Positions 1-9,700 of a DNA stretch of 64,000 nucleotides are shown in pieces; the stretch's first letter is position 1; each line of letters begins with the position of its first letter. A program made the translations under genes and the position numbers. The notes below the pieces were generated by a model. The model was not told the origin of the DNA and searched no databases. It worked only from the letters and a program-made list of their open reading frames with translations. The DNA lies in the NCBI GenBank assembly GCA_963677625.2, contig CAXXSW010000012.1:62001-126000 (forward strand). The letters run 5' to 3'. The DNA comes from UBA1351 sp963677625. Its GTDB lineage: Bacteria > Bacillota > Clostridia > Lachnospirales > Vallitaleaceae.

Positions 1-2
1 AC

Positions 3-401
3 CTTGTAAAGGCTATTAAGTCTGACAAGTATGATGTTATTATCGTCAACTTTGCCAATCCAGATATGGTTGGTCATACAGGGATTGAAAGTGCAGCAAT
101 CAAGGCAGTTGAAGCGGTTGATAAATGTGTTGGTGATGCAGTAGATGCACTTATTGAAGTCAATGGACAGATGTTCCTTTGTGCAGATCATGGTAATTCA
201 GAACAACTTGTTGATTACGAAACAGGTCAACCTTTCACAGCTCACACAACAAACCCTGTCCCATTTATTTTGATAAATGCAGGTGATTATGACTTGAAAG
301 AAAAAGGTAAGCTAGCTGATATTGCACCAACTCTTATTGAGCTTATGGGTATGAAGAAACCATCAGCTATGACAGGTGAAAGTTTGCTTCTTAAGAAGTA
401 G
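3..401 (+). CDS. gpmI: 2,3-bisphosphoglycerate-independent phosphoglycerate mutase, C-terminal part
   Basis: Cut by the window edge: the last 132 codons are present, read in frame from base 3. The fragment contains NFANPDMVGHTG, then FLCADHGNSEQ and AHTTNPVPFI, which are metal-binding and active-site stretches of the alkaline-phosphatase-like iPGM family, and ends in the usual short tail. The enzyme interconverts 3- and 2-phosphoglycerate in glycolysis in the cytoplasm. Enolase, the next enzyme of the pathway, lies 3 kb downstream, as in many Firmicutes, but two surface-acylation genes separate them here. A strong terminator follows the stop codon, so it probably ends its transcription unit. 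Confidence 0.95.
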   Translation, partial: LVKAIKSDKYDVIIVNFANPDMVGHTGIESAAIKAVEAVDKCVGDAVDALIEVNGQMFLCADHGNSEQLVDYETGQPFTAHTTNPVPFILINAGDYDLKEKGKLADIAPTLIELMGMKKPSAMTGESLLLKK

Positions 402-440
402 GTCATTTGTCATTGACATTTAAATGTAATGATAATACAA

Positions 441-485
441 TAAATGGGGAACTTCTTCCTATGAGAAGTCCTCATTTATTTTTTT
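441..485 (+). terminator. Rho-independent terminator after gpmI
   Basis: The arms 441-456 and 464-478 (CTTCT/AGAAG core, TAAATG/CATTTA base) pair with one wobble and one bulge and are followed by seven T. The T run touches the GGAGG (486-490) of the next gene, so no separate promoter fits between them. Confidence 0.85.
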
Positions 486-500
486 GGAGGCAATGGTCAC

Positions 501-1913
501 ATGGTATTTTCCAGTTTGCTGTTTTTATTTGTTTTTTTACCCTTAAATTTAATACTCTACTACATAATAAAACCAAGAGAGTGGAAGAATATGGTACTGA
601 TACTATCCTCTCTCATTTTTTACGCTTGGGGAGAACCTTTGTGGGTGACATTGTTGCTCTTCAGTTCCACTGTTGACTATTTTCACGGAAGGATCGCTGA
701 GAAATATAGAGGGTCTTGGCAGGCCAAAGGTGCGCTTATTTCTTCTTTGATAATCAATCTTGGATTACTTATTACTTTTAAGTATTCCGGCATGATTGTT
801 GATTCTTTTAATGCCTTAACAGGCTTGGAATATGATTATAAAGGATTTACACTTCCTATTGGCATATCATTTTATACCTTTCAAACCATTTCTTATGTAT
901 TTGATGTATACAGGGGAGAAGTTAAAGCTCAAAAGTCTTTCTTTAAGTTTCTTATGTTTGTGTCTCTTTTTCATCAACTGGTAGCAGGCCCTATAGTAAG
1001 ATATAAGGATATTGCTTACGAGATTGAGCATAGGGTTTTTAAAAAGGAAGTTTTCGCCCTAGGTATTAAGCGATTTGTGATTGGCTTGTCTAAGAAAGTC
1101 ATCTTTGCTAATACAGCTGGTGAAATCGGTAGAACTTTTTTGGAAGGTGATTTTAATCGAATGAGTATGTCCGGATTTTGGTTGGGGATGCTCTTGTTTG
1201 CTTTTCAGATATATTTTGATTTTTCAGGCTACTCGGATATGGCTATTGGATTAGGTAAAATGTTTGGCTTTACTTATAAAGAAAATTTTAATTATCCTTA
1301 TATTTCTAAAAGTGCGACTGAGTTTTGGAGAAGGTGGCATATATCATTAGGTAGCTTTTTTAAAGATTATCTCTACATACCCTTAGGTGGAAACAGGAGG
1401 CATCATTTTCGTAATATTTTAATCGTGTGGTTTTTAACTGGCTTATGGCACGGTGCTTCATGGAATTTTGTTCTATGGGGACTCTATTATGGTATACTTA
1501 TTTCGTTGGAAAAAATAATTTCCATTTTTGTGAATTTTAAAAAGGTCCCCAATATCTTTGGATATCTTTATATGTTTGTCGTTACAATTTTTGGTTGGAC
1601 CCTGTTCTACTTTGAAGATTTGAACCAAGGTATTCAATACATGAGAGGCTTAATTAAGTTTGATTATGTGTGGGATATAAGTGTTGAGATTGTTTTGATG
1701 AATAATCTGATTTTTCTTCTGCTTGCTTTATTAGCGGTTACGCCGATTCCAAAAACAATAAATAAAGTTTTGGTTACAGGTATTAGGAGAATCCGATTAG
1801 GAGGTCTATATGATTATCTGATCTATCCGATTGGATTGATTGGTATCTTTATTATGACCTGTATATTGTTAGTTGGTCAGTCATATAATCCGTTTCTTTA
1901 TTTTAGGTTTTAG
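501..1913 (+). CDS. MBOAT-family membrane O-acyltransferase (AlgI/DltB-like)
   Basis: A 470-residue polytopic membrane protein. It carries the family signature FWRRWHISLGSFFKDYLYIPLGG (split here: FWRRWHISLG, then FKDYLYIPLGG) and GLWHGASWNFVLWG with the conserved histidine at about residue 317. MBOAT proteins of the AlgI/PatA type move acyl (often acetyl) groups across the membrane onto polysaccharide or peptidoglycan. The start ATG has GGAGG ten bases upstream. The next gene, nine bases downstream, encodes a DHHW/AlgX-like extracellular partner, the usual pairing for export-linked acetylation. The polymer modified here cannot be told from sequence. No polysaccharide synthesis genes are adjacent. 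Confidence 0.9.
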   Translation: MVFSSLLFLFVFLPLNLILYYIIKPREWKNMVLILSSLIFYAWGEPLWVTLLLFSSTVDYFHGRIAEKYRGSWQAKGALISSLIINLGLLITFKYSGMIVDSFNALTGLEYDYKGFTLPIGISFYTFQTISYVFDVYRGEVKAQKSFFKFLMFVSLFHQLVAGPIVRYKDIAYEIEHRVFKKEVFALGIKRFVIGLSKKVIFANTAGEIGRTFLEGDFNRMSMSGFWLGMLLFAFQIYFDFSGYSDMAIGLGKMFGFTYKENFNYPYISKSATEFWRRWHISLGSFFKDYLYIPLGGNRRHHFRNILIVWFLTGLWHGASWNFVLWGLYYGILISLEKIISIFVNFKKVPNIFGYLYMFVVTIFGWTLFYFEDLNQGIQYMRGLIKFDYVWDISVEIVLMNNLIFLLLALLAVTPIPKTINKVLVTGIRRIRLGGLYDYLIYPIGLIGIFIMTCILLVGQSYNPFLYFRF

Positions 1914-1922
1914 GAGGGTGAC

Positions 1923-3386
1923 ATGAAAGAAAAGCTTATTATCATATTATTTGTTGCCACCTTGCTAGGTGTTGGAATATTGAATATCTTGTTTCCAGGC
2001 CGAGAAAGTGTATCTGAGTTAGAAAATAGAAATTTAGCGACAATACCAGAATTATCAAAAGAGGCTCTTTTTTCCGGTGAATATTTTAGTGGCTTAGAAA
2101 ATTATTTTTCAGACCACTTTTTCAATCGTGAGCAATTTGTTATGGTCAGTCAAACCATTAATGAATATAAGGGAATAAAAGGAGCCGATCAGGTCGAACT
2201 AATTGTTATGGATACCACGGGTCAGTTTGTTGATGAAGAAGCAGACGAGGAAGATGACACCGGATCTGGAGCGAGTGGATCGGATGGTACTGCTACGGAT
2301 TTAGAGGAAGATAAAAAAGTCATTGAATTACCCCAGCAAATTAGCAAACATATTCAAACTAATAACGATTTAAATATTAAGGTTAGAAATTTTGCATCTA
2401 AAGATATTAATCGCTTTGCCAGTATCGAGCCTGTTAAGATAGAAAAAGCGGATAATGATGTTGTTTTAGAGCAGCTTGCTATTACAGAAGATCAAAATTT
2501 AGAAGGAAGTAAGCAAAATGGAATACTTGTCATTAATGATGAGTGCTATGAGCTCTTTTATTATTCAGAAGGATCTCTTGACGTATATGCAGATGCAATT
2601 AATTCATTTGCGGACCAACTTCCTGAAGGGGATAAGGTATATTCTGCTGTTGTTCCAGGTAAAATCGAATTTGTTAAGAGTGAAAAATATAGAAATATGG
2701 CAGAATCCCAAGCGGATTCTATTAACTATATGAACCAGCAATTTTCAGACCGTATAACGCCTGTAAATGTTTACACACCCTTACAGGAACATTCAGATGA
2801 GTACATCTATTTTAGGTCAGATCACCATTGGACCGCTCTAGGTGCATACTATGCATATACTGCCTTTGCCAAGACAATTGGTGATAGGCCTTATGAATTG
2901 GATGAGTTTGAAACAACTGAAGTAGAGGGCTTCCTTGGAACGCTTTATAATAAATCATTAAGTAAGGCGGTTAAGGCTAATCCGGATACGGTCACTGTTT
3001 ATCATCCTTTTGTCGATAGCACATTTACTATTTATACTGAGAGTGGTGGAGTTCTAGACTGGGATGTTATCAATATGGCGTATGCTAAGATTTCTAATAA
3101 GTATATGATCTTTATTAGTGGTGATAACCCCTTATCAATTATTGACACTGATCTTGATAATGGTAAAAAAATTATGGTTTTTAAGGATTCATATGGTAAT
3201 GCTTTTGTTCCGTGGCTGATGAGTCACTATGACGAAATATATATTATAGATCCGAGGCATTACAACAAAGGTGCAATTAGTTACGCCAAAGAGCATGATA
3301 TCCATGAATTCCTATTTTTAAATTATAATGTTGTTATTGCTGGTCACACTGGTTTTGCTAAAAATATATATAAAGTGTCATATTAA
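1923..3386 (+). CDS. DHHW-family (AlgX/AlgJ-like) cell-surface protein, partner of the MBOAT protein
   Basis: A 487-residue protein with one N-terminal hydrophobic anchor (about residues 4-24) and an extracellular body. The motif SDHHWTALGAY lies near residues 299-309, with D300, H301 and H302 forming the family's name motif. A later VFKDSYGNAFVPWL matches the serine-containing block of SGNH-like acetyltransferases and esterases. Residues about 102-120 are a low-complexity acidic stretch (D, E, G, S rich) that looks like a linker. Known relatives complete O-acetylation outside the membrane with an MBOAT partner. The gene starts 9 bp after the MBOAT stop, with AGGAGG at 1913-1918, so the two are translated from one message. 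A strong terminator follows. Confidence 0.85.
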   Translation: MKEKLIIILFVATLLGVGILNILFPGRESVSELENRNLATIPELSKEALFSGEYFSGLENYFSDHFFNREQFVMVSQTINEYKGIKGADQVELIVMDTTGQFVDEEADEEDDTGSGASGSDGTATDLEEDKKVIELPQQISKHIQTNNDLNIKVRNFASKDINRFASIEPVKIEKADNDVVLEQLAITEDQNLEGSKQNGILVINDECYELFYYSEGSLDVYADAINSFADQLPEGDKVYSAVVPGKIEFVKSEKYRNMAESQADSINYMNQQFSDRITPVNVYTPLQEHSDEYIYFRSDHHWTALGAYYAYTAFAKTIGDRPYELDEFETTEVEGFLGTLYNKSLSKAVKANPDTVTVYHPFVDSTFTIYTESGGVLDWDVINMAYAKISNKYMIFISGDNPLSIIDTDLDNGKKIMVFKDSYGNAFVPWLMSHYDEIYIIDPRHYNKGAISYAKEHDIHEFLFLNYNVVIAGHTGFAKNIYKVSY

Positions 3387-3405
3387 TGAATTGATAAAAA
3401 GATTG

Positions 3406-3445
3406 AAACAACCCCTAATTCTTCAAATTAGGGGTTGTTTTTTCC
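3406..3445 (+). terminator. Rho-independent terminator after the DHHW gene
   Basis: Perfect 15-bp inverted repeat (3406-3420 with 3426-3440, core CCCCTAATT/AATTAGGGG) with a five-base loop, followed by a T-rich run. Confidence 0.95.
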
Positions 3446-3481
3446 TTTTCTAATGTTATACTTTAAGATATAGAAATGAAA

Positions 3482-3536
3482 GTAATTCTCAGTTGGCGGT
3501 ACTAATGAACTAGATGTACTAGGTAAAGAGAATTAC
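3482..3536 (+). promoter_or_regulatory. Inverted repeat in the enolase leader
   Basis: GTAATTCTC at 3482-3490 is exactly matched by GAGAATTAC at 3528-3536, with two GTAC copies inside the 37-nt interval. The right arm ends just before the ribosome site (AAAGGAG, 3540-3546) of eno. It may be an mRNA leader hairpin or an operator. A possible -10 (TATACT, 3457-3462) lies upstream. I do not recognise it as a known riboswitch. Confidence 0.45.
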
Positions 3537-3551
3537 ACGAAAGGAGAAAAT

Positions 3552-4865
3552 ATGAAAAGTTATCTTGAAATTACAGATGTATTCGCACGAGAGGTACTAG
3601 ATTCTAGAGCTAATCCCACAGTTGAGGTTGAGGTTGTAATTGAAGATACATATTTAGGACGTGCTGCAGTACCATCAGGAGCTTCAACAGGTGCTTTTGA
3701 AGCAGTTGAGTTAAGAGATGGTGGCAGTAGATATATGGGCAAGGGTGTAACTAAGGCTGTTGATAATGTAAATAATATAATTGCAGAGGCAGTTATTGGT
3801 ATGAATGCTCTTGATCAAAGAGCTATTGATATGGCTATGATTGAGCTGGATGGAACACCAAATAAGGGTAAGTTAGGCGCTAATGCAATTCTTGGTGTAT
3901 CACTAGCGCTGGCGAAAGCGGCTGCAATAGCTCTTGGTCTTCCGCTCTACCAGTATCTAGGTGGTTTCAATTCTCACACATTACCGGTTCCTATGATGAA
4001 CATTCTAAATGGTGGAGAACACGCAGACAATACTGTCGACCTTCAGGAATTCATGATTATGCCTGTTGGTGCAAGTAGTTTTTCAGAAGCTCTTCGAATC
4101 TGCTCTGAAGTCTATCACAACCTTAAAAAAGTATTAAATGAAAAAGGTCTTTCGACTGGTGTTGGTGATGAAGGTGGATTTGCACCTGACCTTAAGTCAT
4201 CAGATGAAGCTATAGACTACATATTGGATGCTGCTAAAAAAGCAGGTTATACTCCAGGTGAAGACATTCGTATTGCTATAGATGCAGCTGCAAGTGAATT
4301 GTATGATGCTGATAGGGGAAACTATTATTTCCCTGGTGAAAGTAAGATGAGCGGTCAAGAAGTTTACCGTACCAGTGAAGAGATGGTTGACTATTATGCA
4401 GCCCTTGTTGAAAAATATCCAATTATCTCAATTGAAGATGGAGTGGATGAAGAAGATTGGGATGGCTGGAAAATGCTGACTGAAAGAATTGGTAGTCAGG
4501 TACAGCTTGTTGGAGATGATTTGTTTGTAACTAATACTGAAAGGCTCGCTAAAGGTATTGACCTTGGTGTAGCCAATTCAATTCTTATTAAAGTTAATCA
4601 AATTGGTACCTTAACTGAAACATTTGATGCTATGAAGATGGCTAATAGAGCAGGATATACTGCTGTTGTATCTCATAGGTCTGGTGAGACAGAAGATTCT
4701 ACAATTGCTGATATTGCTATAGCAGCTAATGCAGGACAAATCAAGACCGGTGCACCAGCTAGGTCTGATCGTGTTGCTAAGTACAATCAATTACTTCGTA
4801 TTGAGGAAGAACTTGATGAAGTGGCTTATTTCCCAGGTCTTGATGCTTGGTTTAATCTAAAATAA
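3552..4865 (+). CDS. eno: Enolase
   Basis: A 437-residue enolase (2-phosphoglycerate to phosphoenolpyruvate, Mg-dependent, cytoplasmic). Seen: the N-terminal EVLDSRANPTVEVEV block, the GASTGAFEAVELRDG loop, NGGEHADN, the GVGDEGGFAP loop, SIEDGVDEEDWDGW, the catalytic-lysine region ILIKVNQIGTLTET, and the signature SHRSGETEDSTIADIA. Length is normal for the family. The ATG has AAAGGAG upstream. The gene has its own leader with an inverted repeat, and secG follows 120 bp later behind a promoter of its own. Confidence 0.98.
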   Translation: MKSYLEITDVFAREVLDSRANPTVEVEVVIEDTYLGRAAVPSGASTGAFEAVELRDGGSRYMGKGVTKAVDNVNNIIAEAVIGMNALDQRAIDMAMIELDGTPNKGKLGANAILGVSLALAKAAAIALGLPLYQYLGGFNSHTLPVPMMNILNGGEHADNTVDLQEFMIMPVGASSFSEALRICSEVYHNLKKVLNEKGLSTGVGDEGGFAPDLKSSDEAIDYILDAAKKAGYTPGEDIRIAIDAAASELYDADRGNYYFPGESKMSGQEVYRTSEEMVDYYAALVEKYPIISIEDGVDEEDWDGWKMLTERIGSQVQLVGDDLFVTNTERLAKGIDLGVANSILIKVNQIGTLTETFDAMKMANRAGYTAVVSHRSGETEDSTIADIAIAANAGQIKTGAPARSDRVAKYNQLLRIEEELDEVAYFPGLDAWFNLK

Positions 4866-4927
4866 GCAGCGTTTTAGGTATTATGAATTAAAAGCTACTG
4901 TATTTTAATACTTGAATCAAAAAACTG

Positions 4928-4956
4928 TTGAATTAATCCTGCGATTATGCTAGAAT
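4928..4956 (+). promoter_or_regulatory. Sigma-A-type promoter for secG
   Basis: TTGAAT (4928-4933), 17-bp spacer, TAGAAT (4951-4956), with TG one base before the -10 (extended -10). Confidence 0.6.
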
Positions 4957-4985
4957 ACTAATGTTGCTGATTAGGAGGTGTAATC

Positions 4986-5234
4986 GTGGGAGCAGTGCTT
5001 ATAATTTTAAAAATATTATATGTTCTGGTTTGTATATCACTTATCGGAATTGTATTATTACAGCAAGGTAAGGTACAAGGTTTATCTGGAGCTATTTCAG
5101 GTGCTGGTGAAACTTACTGGGGTAAGAACAAAGCTCGTTCCATGGAAGGTGGTCTTCATAAGGCGACTGTTGGAATTGCTGTAGCATTTATCGTTTTGTC
5201 ATTACTTGTTAACGTACTAACAGCTATTGCATAA
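4986..5234 (+). CDS. secG: Protein-export membrane protein SecG
   Basis: An 82-residue protein with two hydrophobic helices (about residues 3-23 and 57-78) separated by the conserved LLQQGK...GLSGAISG segment, the usual SecG layout. SecG is the small accessory subunit of the SecYEG translocon and helps preproteins cross the plasma membrane. The start is GTG, chosen because AGGAGGTG sits immediately upstream at the right distance. Its place between eno and rnr is conserved in many Firmicutes, although here two surface-protein genes lie between secG and rnr. Confidence 0.93.
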   Translation: MGAVLIILKILYVLVCISLIGIVLLQQGKVQGLSGAISGAGETYWGKNKARSMEGGLHKATVGIAVAFIVLSLLVNVLTAIA

Positions 5235-5288
5235 GGATAGCCTACAGTCACGGTTAACCGATTGATGATAGAGTAAGATGATATTCAA

Positions 5289-5319
5289 AGACTTGTCTCA
5301 TTTGAGATGGGTCTTTTTT
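5289..5319 (+). terminator. Rho-independent terminator after secG
   Basis: Arms 5289-5300 and 5303-5314 pair over 12 bp with three G-U wobbles and are followed by T5. The dispersed-repeat remnant starts three bases later. Confidence 0.85.
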
Positions 5320-5321
5320 CG

Positions 5322-5391
5322 TTCTATAAAAAAGTTCTCCATTTGAATTTTATAAGTAGAAACATCTCATAAAATGTTAAGGAAACTTTAT
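5322..5391 (+). repeat. Dispersed intergenic repeat, truncated copy 1
   Basis: Begins TTCTATA and keeps the central ATTTGAATTTTAT...GTAGAAACATCTCATAAAATGTTAAGGAAACTTT, shared with the copies at 30124, 42706 and 46972, but lacks the 3' GAGGC hairpin and diverges after about 5391. The internal arms TTTTAT/ATAAAA still pair. It abuts the secG terminator. The rest of 5392-5518 shows no gene. Confidence 0.85.
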
Positions 5392-5518
5392 TCATAAATT
5401 TTTAGATAGAGGATGAAAGAATTGAATGATAAATGTTATTATTTTCATCTAAATACTTTAGTTCATGAAATAGGATTGAACAGTTTATGTACATTCTGTT
5501 AAAGATGCTTGAAAGGTA

Positions 5519-5547
5519 TTGATAGGCACCTAGGACTATGTAATAAT
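5519..5547 (+). promoter_or_regulatory. Likely promoter for the SLH/VWA gene pair
   Basis: TTGATA (5519-5524), 17-bp spacer, AATAAT (5542-5547) preceded by TGT, so an extended -10 form. Confidence 0.5.
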
Positions 5548-5590
5548 GAGAATGACTTCTTATATTAGTTTTTAAATTCAGGATTGGAGA

Positions 5591-6718
5591 GTGAATCTTA
5601 GAATGAAAAAAAGAAAAATTATATATTTTATTCTGATTGCTATGTTGTTCAGTAACGTTATTTTGGCAGGAAATTCGCCAAGTCTATGGGCTGTTGATGA
5701 AGTTGAAAAGGCTATAGATAACCGACTTGTACCTAATGAGTTACAGAACAATTATCAAGCAGGAATTACCAGAGGTGAATATGTTGTCTTGGCTCTTTCA
5801 GGTTATGAAAGAGATGGTAATTTGGTGGAAATAACCGAAGAGTTTCCTTTTTCAGACATTGATGGACACGTTTATGAAAAGTCTATTGTCAGAGCATATA
5901 ATGCCGGCTTGATTAATGGGTATGGTGATGGAACGTTTAGACCTGATGCTATGATTACAAGACAGGAAATAGCTGTACTTATGTTGAATCTTGTTAAGGC
6001 CGTGAATCCTAATAAGGATACATTGATTCTGGAAGACTACGAATATGAGGAATACGTATCTGAGTGGGCGAGACAAGGTTTGGATTATTGTTACGATAAT
6101 TCAATTATTCGGGGTGTCGGTAAAGCATCTAGTGGATTAGATAGAATTGATCCTAAGGGTTCAGCAACCAAAGAACAGGCGATTCTCATGGTTTATCGCT
6201 TATGTCAAATAGAAGGGGTACTTGACAAGTTTAATTTTGGTAGTGTGACAATTACTAGAACAGATGAAGAGACTAGCTATACAGAAGAAAGCGAAGCAAT
6301 CAACGGCTTTGGGCAAACATTTGGAGAAGCATTAGCTCTTAAGATTATGAATTATAATAATTCGGGACTATTAATCACTGAAATGACCGATCATAATGCT
6401 GAACTTGTACTATCAGACGGAACAAGAATCTCTATAGCATATATAACCGATGTCTTCCAAATAAAAACAAAGGTTAACAGTGAGTTAGGCCAAGATTCCA
6501 TTGACGTGATTCTTGACTTAATGGCATCTTATGGTAACAAGACATTGATAGAGAGTAAGTTCGAAGCGTACTTAGACGAATTTCAACAATCAGATTCATA
6601 CCAGCTCAATTTAGAAATAGGAAATGCTGACAGTTTAAACTTCACATCTATGTCAGATGAATTGGTGGATGATGTCGTTCGAAAGGAAATCATGTTTGAA
6701 CATAAGGTGTTCAATTAG
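5591..6718 (+). CDS. Secreted protein with S-layer homology (SLH) domains
   Basis: About 375 residues: an N-terminal signal peptide (KKRK followed by a hydrophobic core, cleavage probably near residues 27-35) and then SLH repeats. The clearest is FSDIDGHVYEKSIVRAYNAGLINGYGDGTFRPDAMITRQE (in parts: FSDIDGH, AYNAGLINGYGDGTF, ITRQEIAVLML), with a second more diverged unit around YVSEWARQGLDYCYDNSIIRG. SLH domains bind pyruvylated secondary cell-wall polymer and hold proteins at the surface. The C-terminal half is unrecognised. The start is uncertain: GTG 5591 has AGGA seven bases upstream, while ATG 5603 gives the cleaner MKKRK signal peptide. The VWA gene follows after 9 bp, so the products may act together on the surface. 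Confidence 0.85.
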   Translation: MNLRMKKRKIIYFILIAMLFSNVILAGNSPSLWAVDEVEKAIDNRLVPNELQNNYQAGITRGEYVVLALSGYERDGNLVEITEEFPFSDIDGHVYEKSIVRAYNAGLINGYGDGTFRPDAMITRQEIAVLMLNLVKAVNPNKDTLILEDYEYEEYVSEWARQGLDYCYDNSIIRGVGKASSGLDRIDPKGSATKEQAILMVYRLCQIEGVLDKFNFGSVTITRTDEETSYTEESEAINGFGQTFGEALALKIMNYNNSGLLITEMTDHNAELVLSDGTRISIAYITDVFQIKTKVNSELGQDSIDVILDLMASYGNKTLIESKFEAYLDEFQQSDSYQLNLEIGNADSLNFTSMSDELVDDVVRKEIMFEHKVFN

Positions 6719-6727
6719 GAGGTTAAG

Positions 6728-9700
6728 ATGGGTAAGAAAATGATGAAAGGTTTATCAGCGATTTTGGTCGTTGTACTACTGGCTAATATTGTTATTTTAA
6801 ACCAAGGAAGTTTTGTTGATGCTTATGTAATGGATAAAGCCCCGATTCTTGTAGAACGACGCATCGATGAAAACAATGTGGAATTGGATCAGGAAGTAAC
6901 CATTCAGTATCAGGTACTACCACAAAGAATACCTGCCGATATGGTGGGAAATCATATTGTAAGTAAGGATAAGGAAGTTTTTATTGTAATTGACAAGTCA
7001 GGAAGTATGGACGACTATATTACTTCAGGAAACGTAAGGAAAACCCGTAATGATTTTGCTGTTGAGGCAGCCAATAATTTTCTTGACCATTTAAAAGAAC
7101 AAGATAATGTTAGGGTTGGTGTTATTCTTTATGGAAGTGACACATCAATTCTTAAGATTAATGGCAAAAAGCTTTTTGACATAAATACATATGAGAATGA
7201 AATTCGAGCTTTTTTTAATGGCGGATTTATGGGTGGTACTAATCTTGGGGAGGCTTTACGTGTTGCGGCAAGAAATCTAGAACAATTTGGAAGCGCACAA
7301 GACCAACATATAGTACTTCTAACTGATGGTGAACCTACTGCTTTCTCATTTAATACTGCCAGATTAGGAACATCCAGAGGCTGGTGGGATGCAATTGGAT
7401 ATTACCAGCATGGAAATTATGGTTGGGATTTAAATGATATCAGTTCGGTTGATTTGAAGGACTATAAAGCAAATGGTGACCACGCAGAGAAATATTTTGT
7501 AAATTACGGTACTAGCGACTATAACGGTTATTCTCTTGAATATGCTAGGCTAATGTCAAAGAATGCTGGTTATAACGATAAGCTCAAGTCTCATTTTATA
7601 TCATTTACATATAATGAGGGTTCAAAACGTAAATTGGACCAAATTGCCGAGGAACAACCAAATGCAATGGTTTATGCAACCAATGACCAATTGGTATTAA
7701 ATGGTTTTTATGAGGATATTGCAGATGAGATTACTACAGATTTTGTAATTGATCAAGTGTATTTCCAAGATATTATTCCAGACGGTATGGAAGTTGTTGG
7801 AAAACCGGATTTTATCAGCCTGTCAAATAATATGATTTATGGCAAGCTTGAAAATATTCACTATTCATTAAATGATGAGGGTGATTATTATATACCGGAT
7901 ACTCGAATTGAGTTTGAAGTTACGGTTAAGGTTACTGAAGCAAAAGAGATATTTGTTTTCCCTGAAAGTGATGAAGCTTTTGTTCGATATAGTGATATTG
8001 ATGAAGGAACCAGTTATAGGTATTTCGATCAAGATAATGTACTTGGTTTTATTCCCTTTGAGATTGCACCTTATGTTAGTGAAGTGAAAATTACCCCTGA
8101 TAAAAGTGAAGTGTATCAAGAAGACCAAGTTCATGTTGACTATGAATTAGTACCTGCTGAAGTAGAATTAGACGCGGATAAATTGTATAATGAAAATACA
8201 AAGGATATTATTGTTATGTTGGATACGTCCAACAGTATGGCTTGGGCCTTGAATGGTAATAAGAACAATGTTTCTTGGTCAGATAAGCGTATCAATATTG
8301 CCAAACAAGCTGCAAAAAACTTTGTTGATAATTTTGATGGTACAGATACTAATATTGCAATTATTACTTTTGATAAGTACGGTGATATCAGAAAAGTTAA
8401 TGGTGAAACTTTTAATAACCTTAGTGTTCCAGGATCAGCAGAAGCAATTAAGGATAAGATAAGTAGTTTTGATCTTGATTTGGGAACAAATATGGGAGAT
8501 GCGTATCGACTTGCATATTATGAATTCTTGAAGCGAGAAGATTTGAATACAGATAAGTACATTGTATTTCTATCTGATGGTGCACCCTATTATTGGATGA
8601 CTCAAGGTGGAAACTCAAAAACTTATGATTTAGATGAAGATAAAGATTACCTTGTTACAAAAAGTTCGTTTAAGGGTGTATCAAGAAGTTATGGTTCTTA
8701 TCATTATACACTGGCAGCAATTGACCAAATTACCGATAGTGACTTAGGTGTTCGTCAATTTATTATTGGTATTTCTCATAAGTCTGGCGATCTTACCAAA
8801 CTTAATGAATTTGGAAAACATGCCTTGTCTGCAGAAGTAGTTGATGGAAATTACTATTATGCAGCCAATACACCTAGTGACATTGAAGCAGCATATACAG
8901 ACATTGAAGTAAGTATTGAGGATCAAATTCCAATAAATGATATGACTTTCACTCATACTGTTCCAGAGCACTTGGTCCCTGATGTTAGTCAATTACCAAA
9001 AGGGTTTTCATATGAGCCAGATACTAGAGTGCTAACTGGTTCATTAACAAACTTGACCATGACAAAAAATGATGACGGCAATTATGTGATGAATCCAGCG
9101 AAAGTATCTATTACATATGGGTTTGATTCATCCAGTGACGTATTTTTCCAAGATGACAGTGTAACCTTAACCTATAAAGATCTTCTTGATCGACCGGTTA
9201 CAGTTGTCGGAGGAAATGCACCTGAAATTAATGTATTACCAACAGTGCCGGTTATTAATCCTGTATCAGATGATGATATCATTGATTATGACGAAGTTGA
9301 AGATGTTGTTGTAAGCGGAACTGCTGCTCCAGATGTAAATGTATATGTTAGTTTCAAAGATACCAACAATGATGTGATTCAAGCAGGAGATGATGGAGAT
9401 CCTTCCACATCGAATCCAAATAATACCACATCGGATCCAAAGGGTGGATTCAAAACACCAGATACAAATGTTAGACCCCTAGAAGATGGTATCATAACTG
9501 TTGAAGCAAAAGTTATTGATGATGACGGCGATGTTTCTACTGGTACCAGAGAGGTAGTTGCTAAAACCAGAATATCCATGATAAATGAGGTGGACGTGAC
9601 CGCTTCGCCAAGTAGAGTAGTGGCAGGAGAAACTGTAAAAGTAGCTTTTGACATTAAAGGGTCAGAGGTTAGTCTTGATTCTACGTGGACGGCAGACAGT

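Noticed and set aside
407..676. 89-codon frame overlapping the MBOAT gene start
   Set aside because: It runs through the terminator and in another frame of the clearly coding MBOAT gene; no ribosome site.
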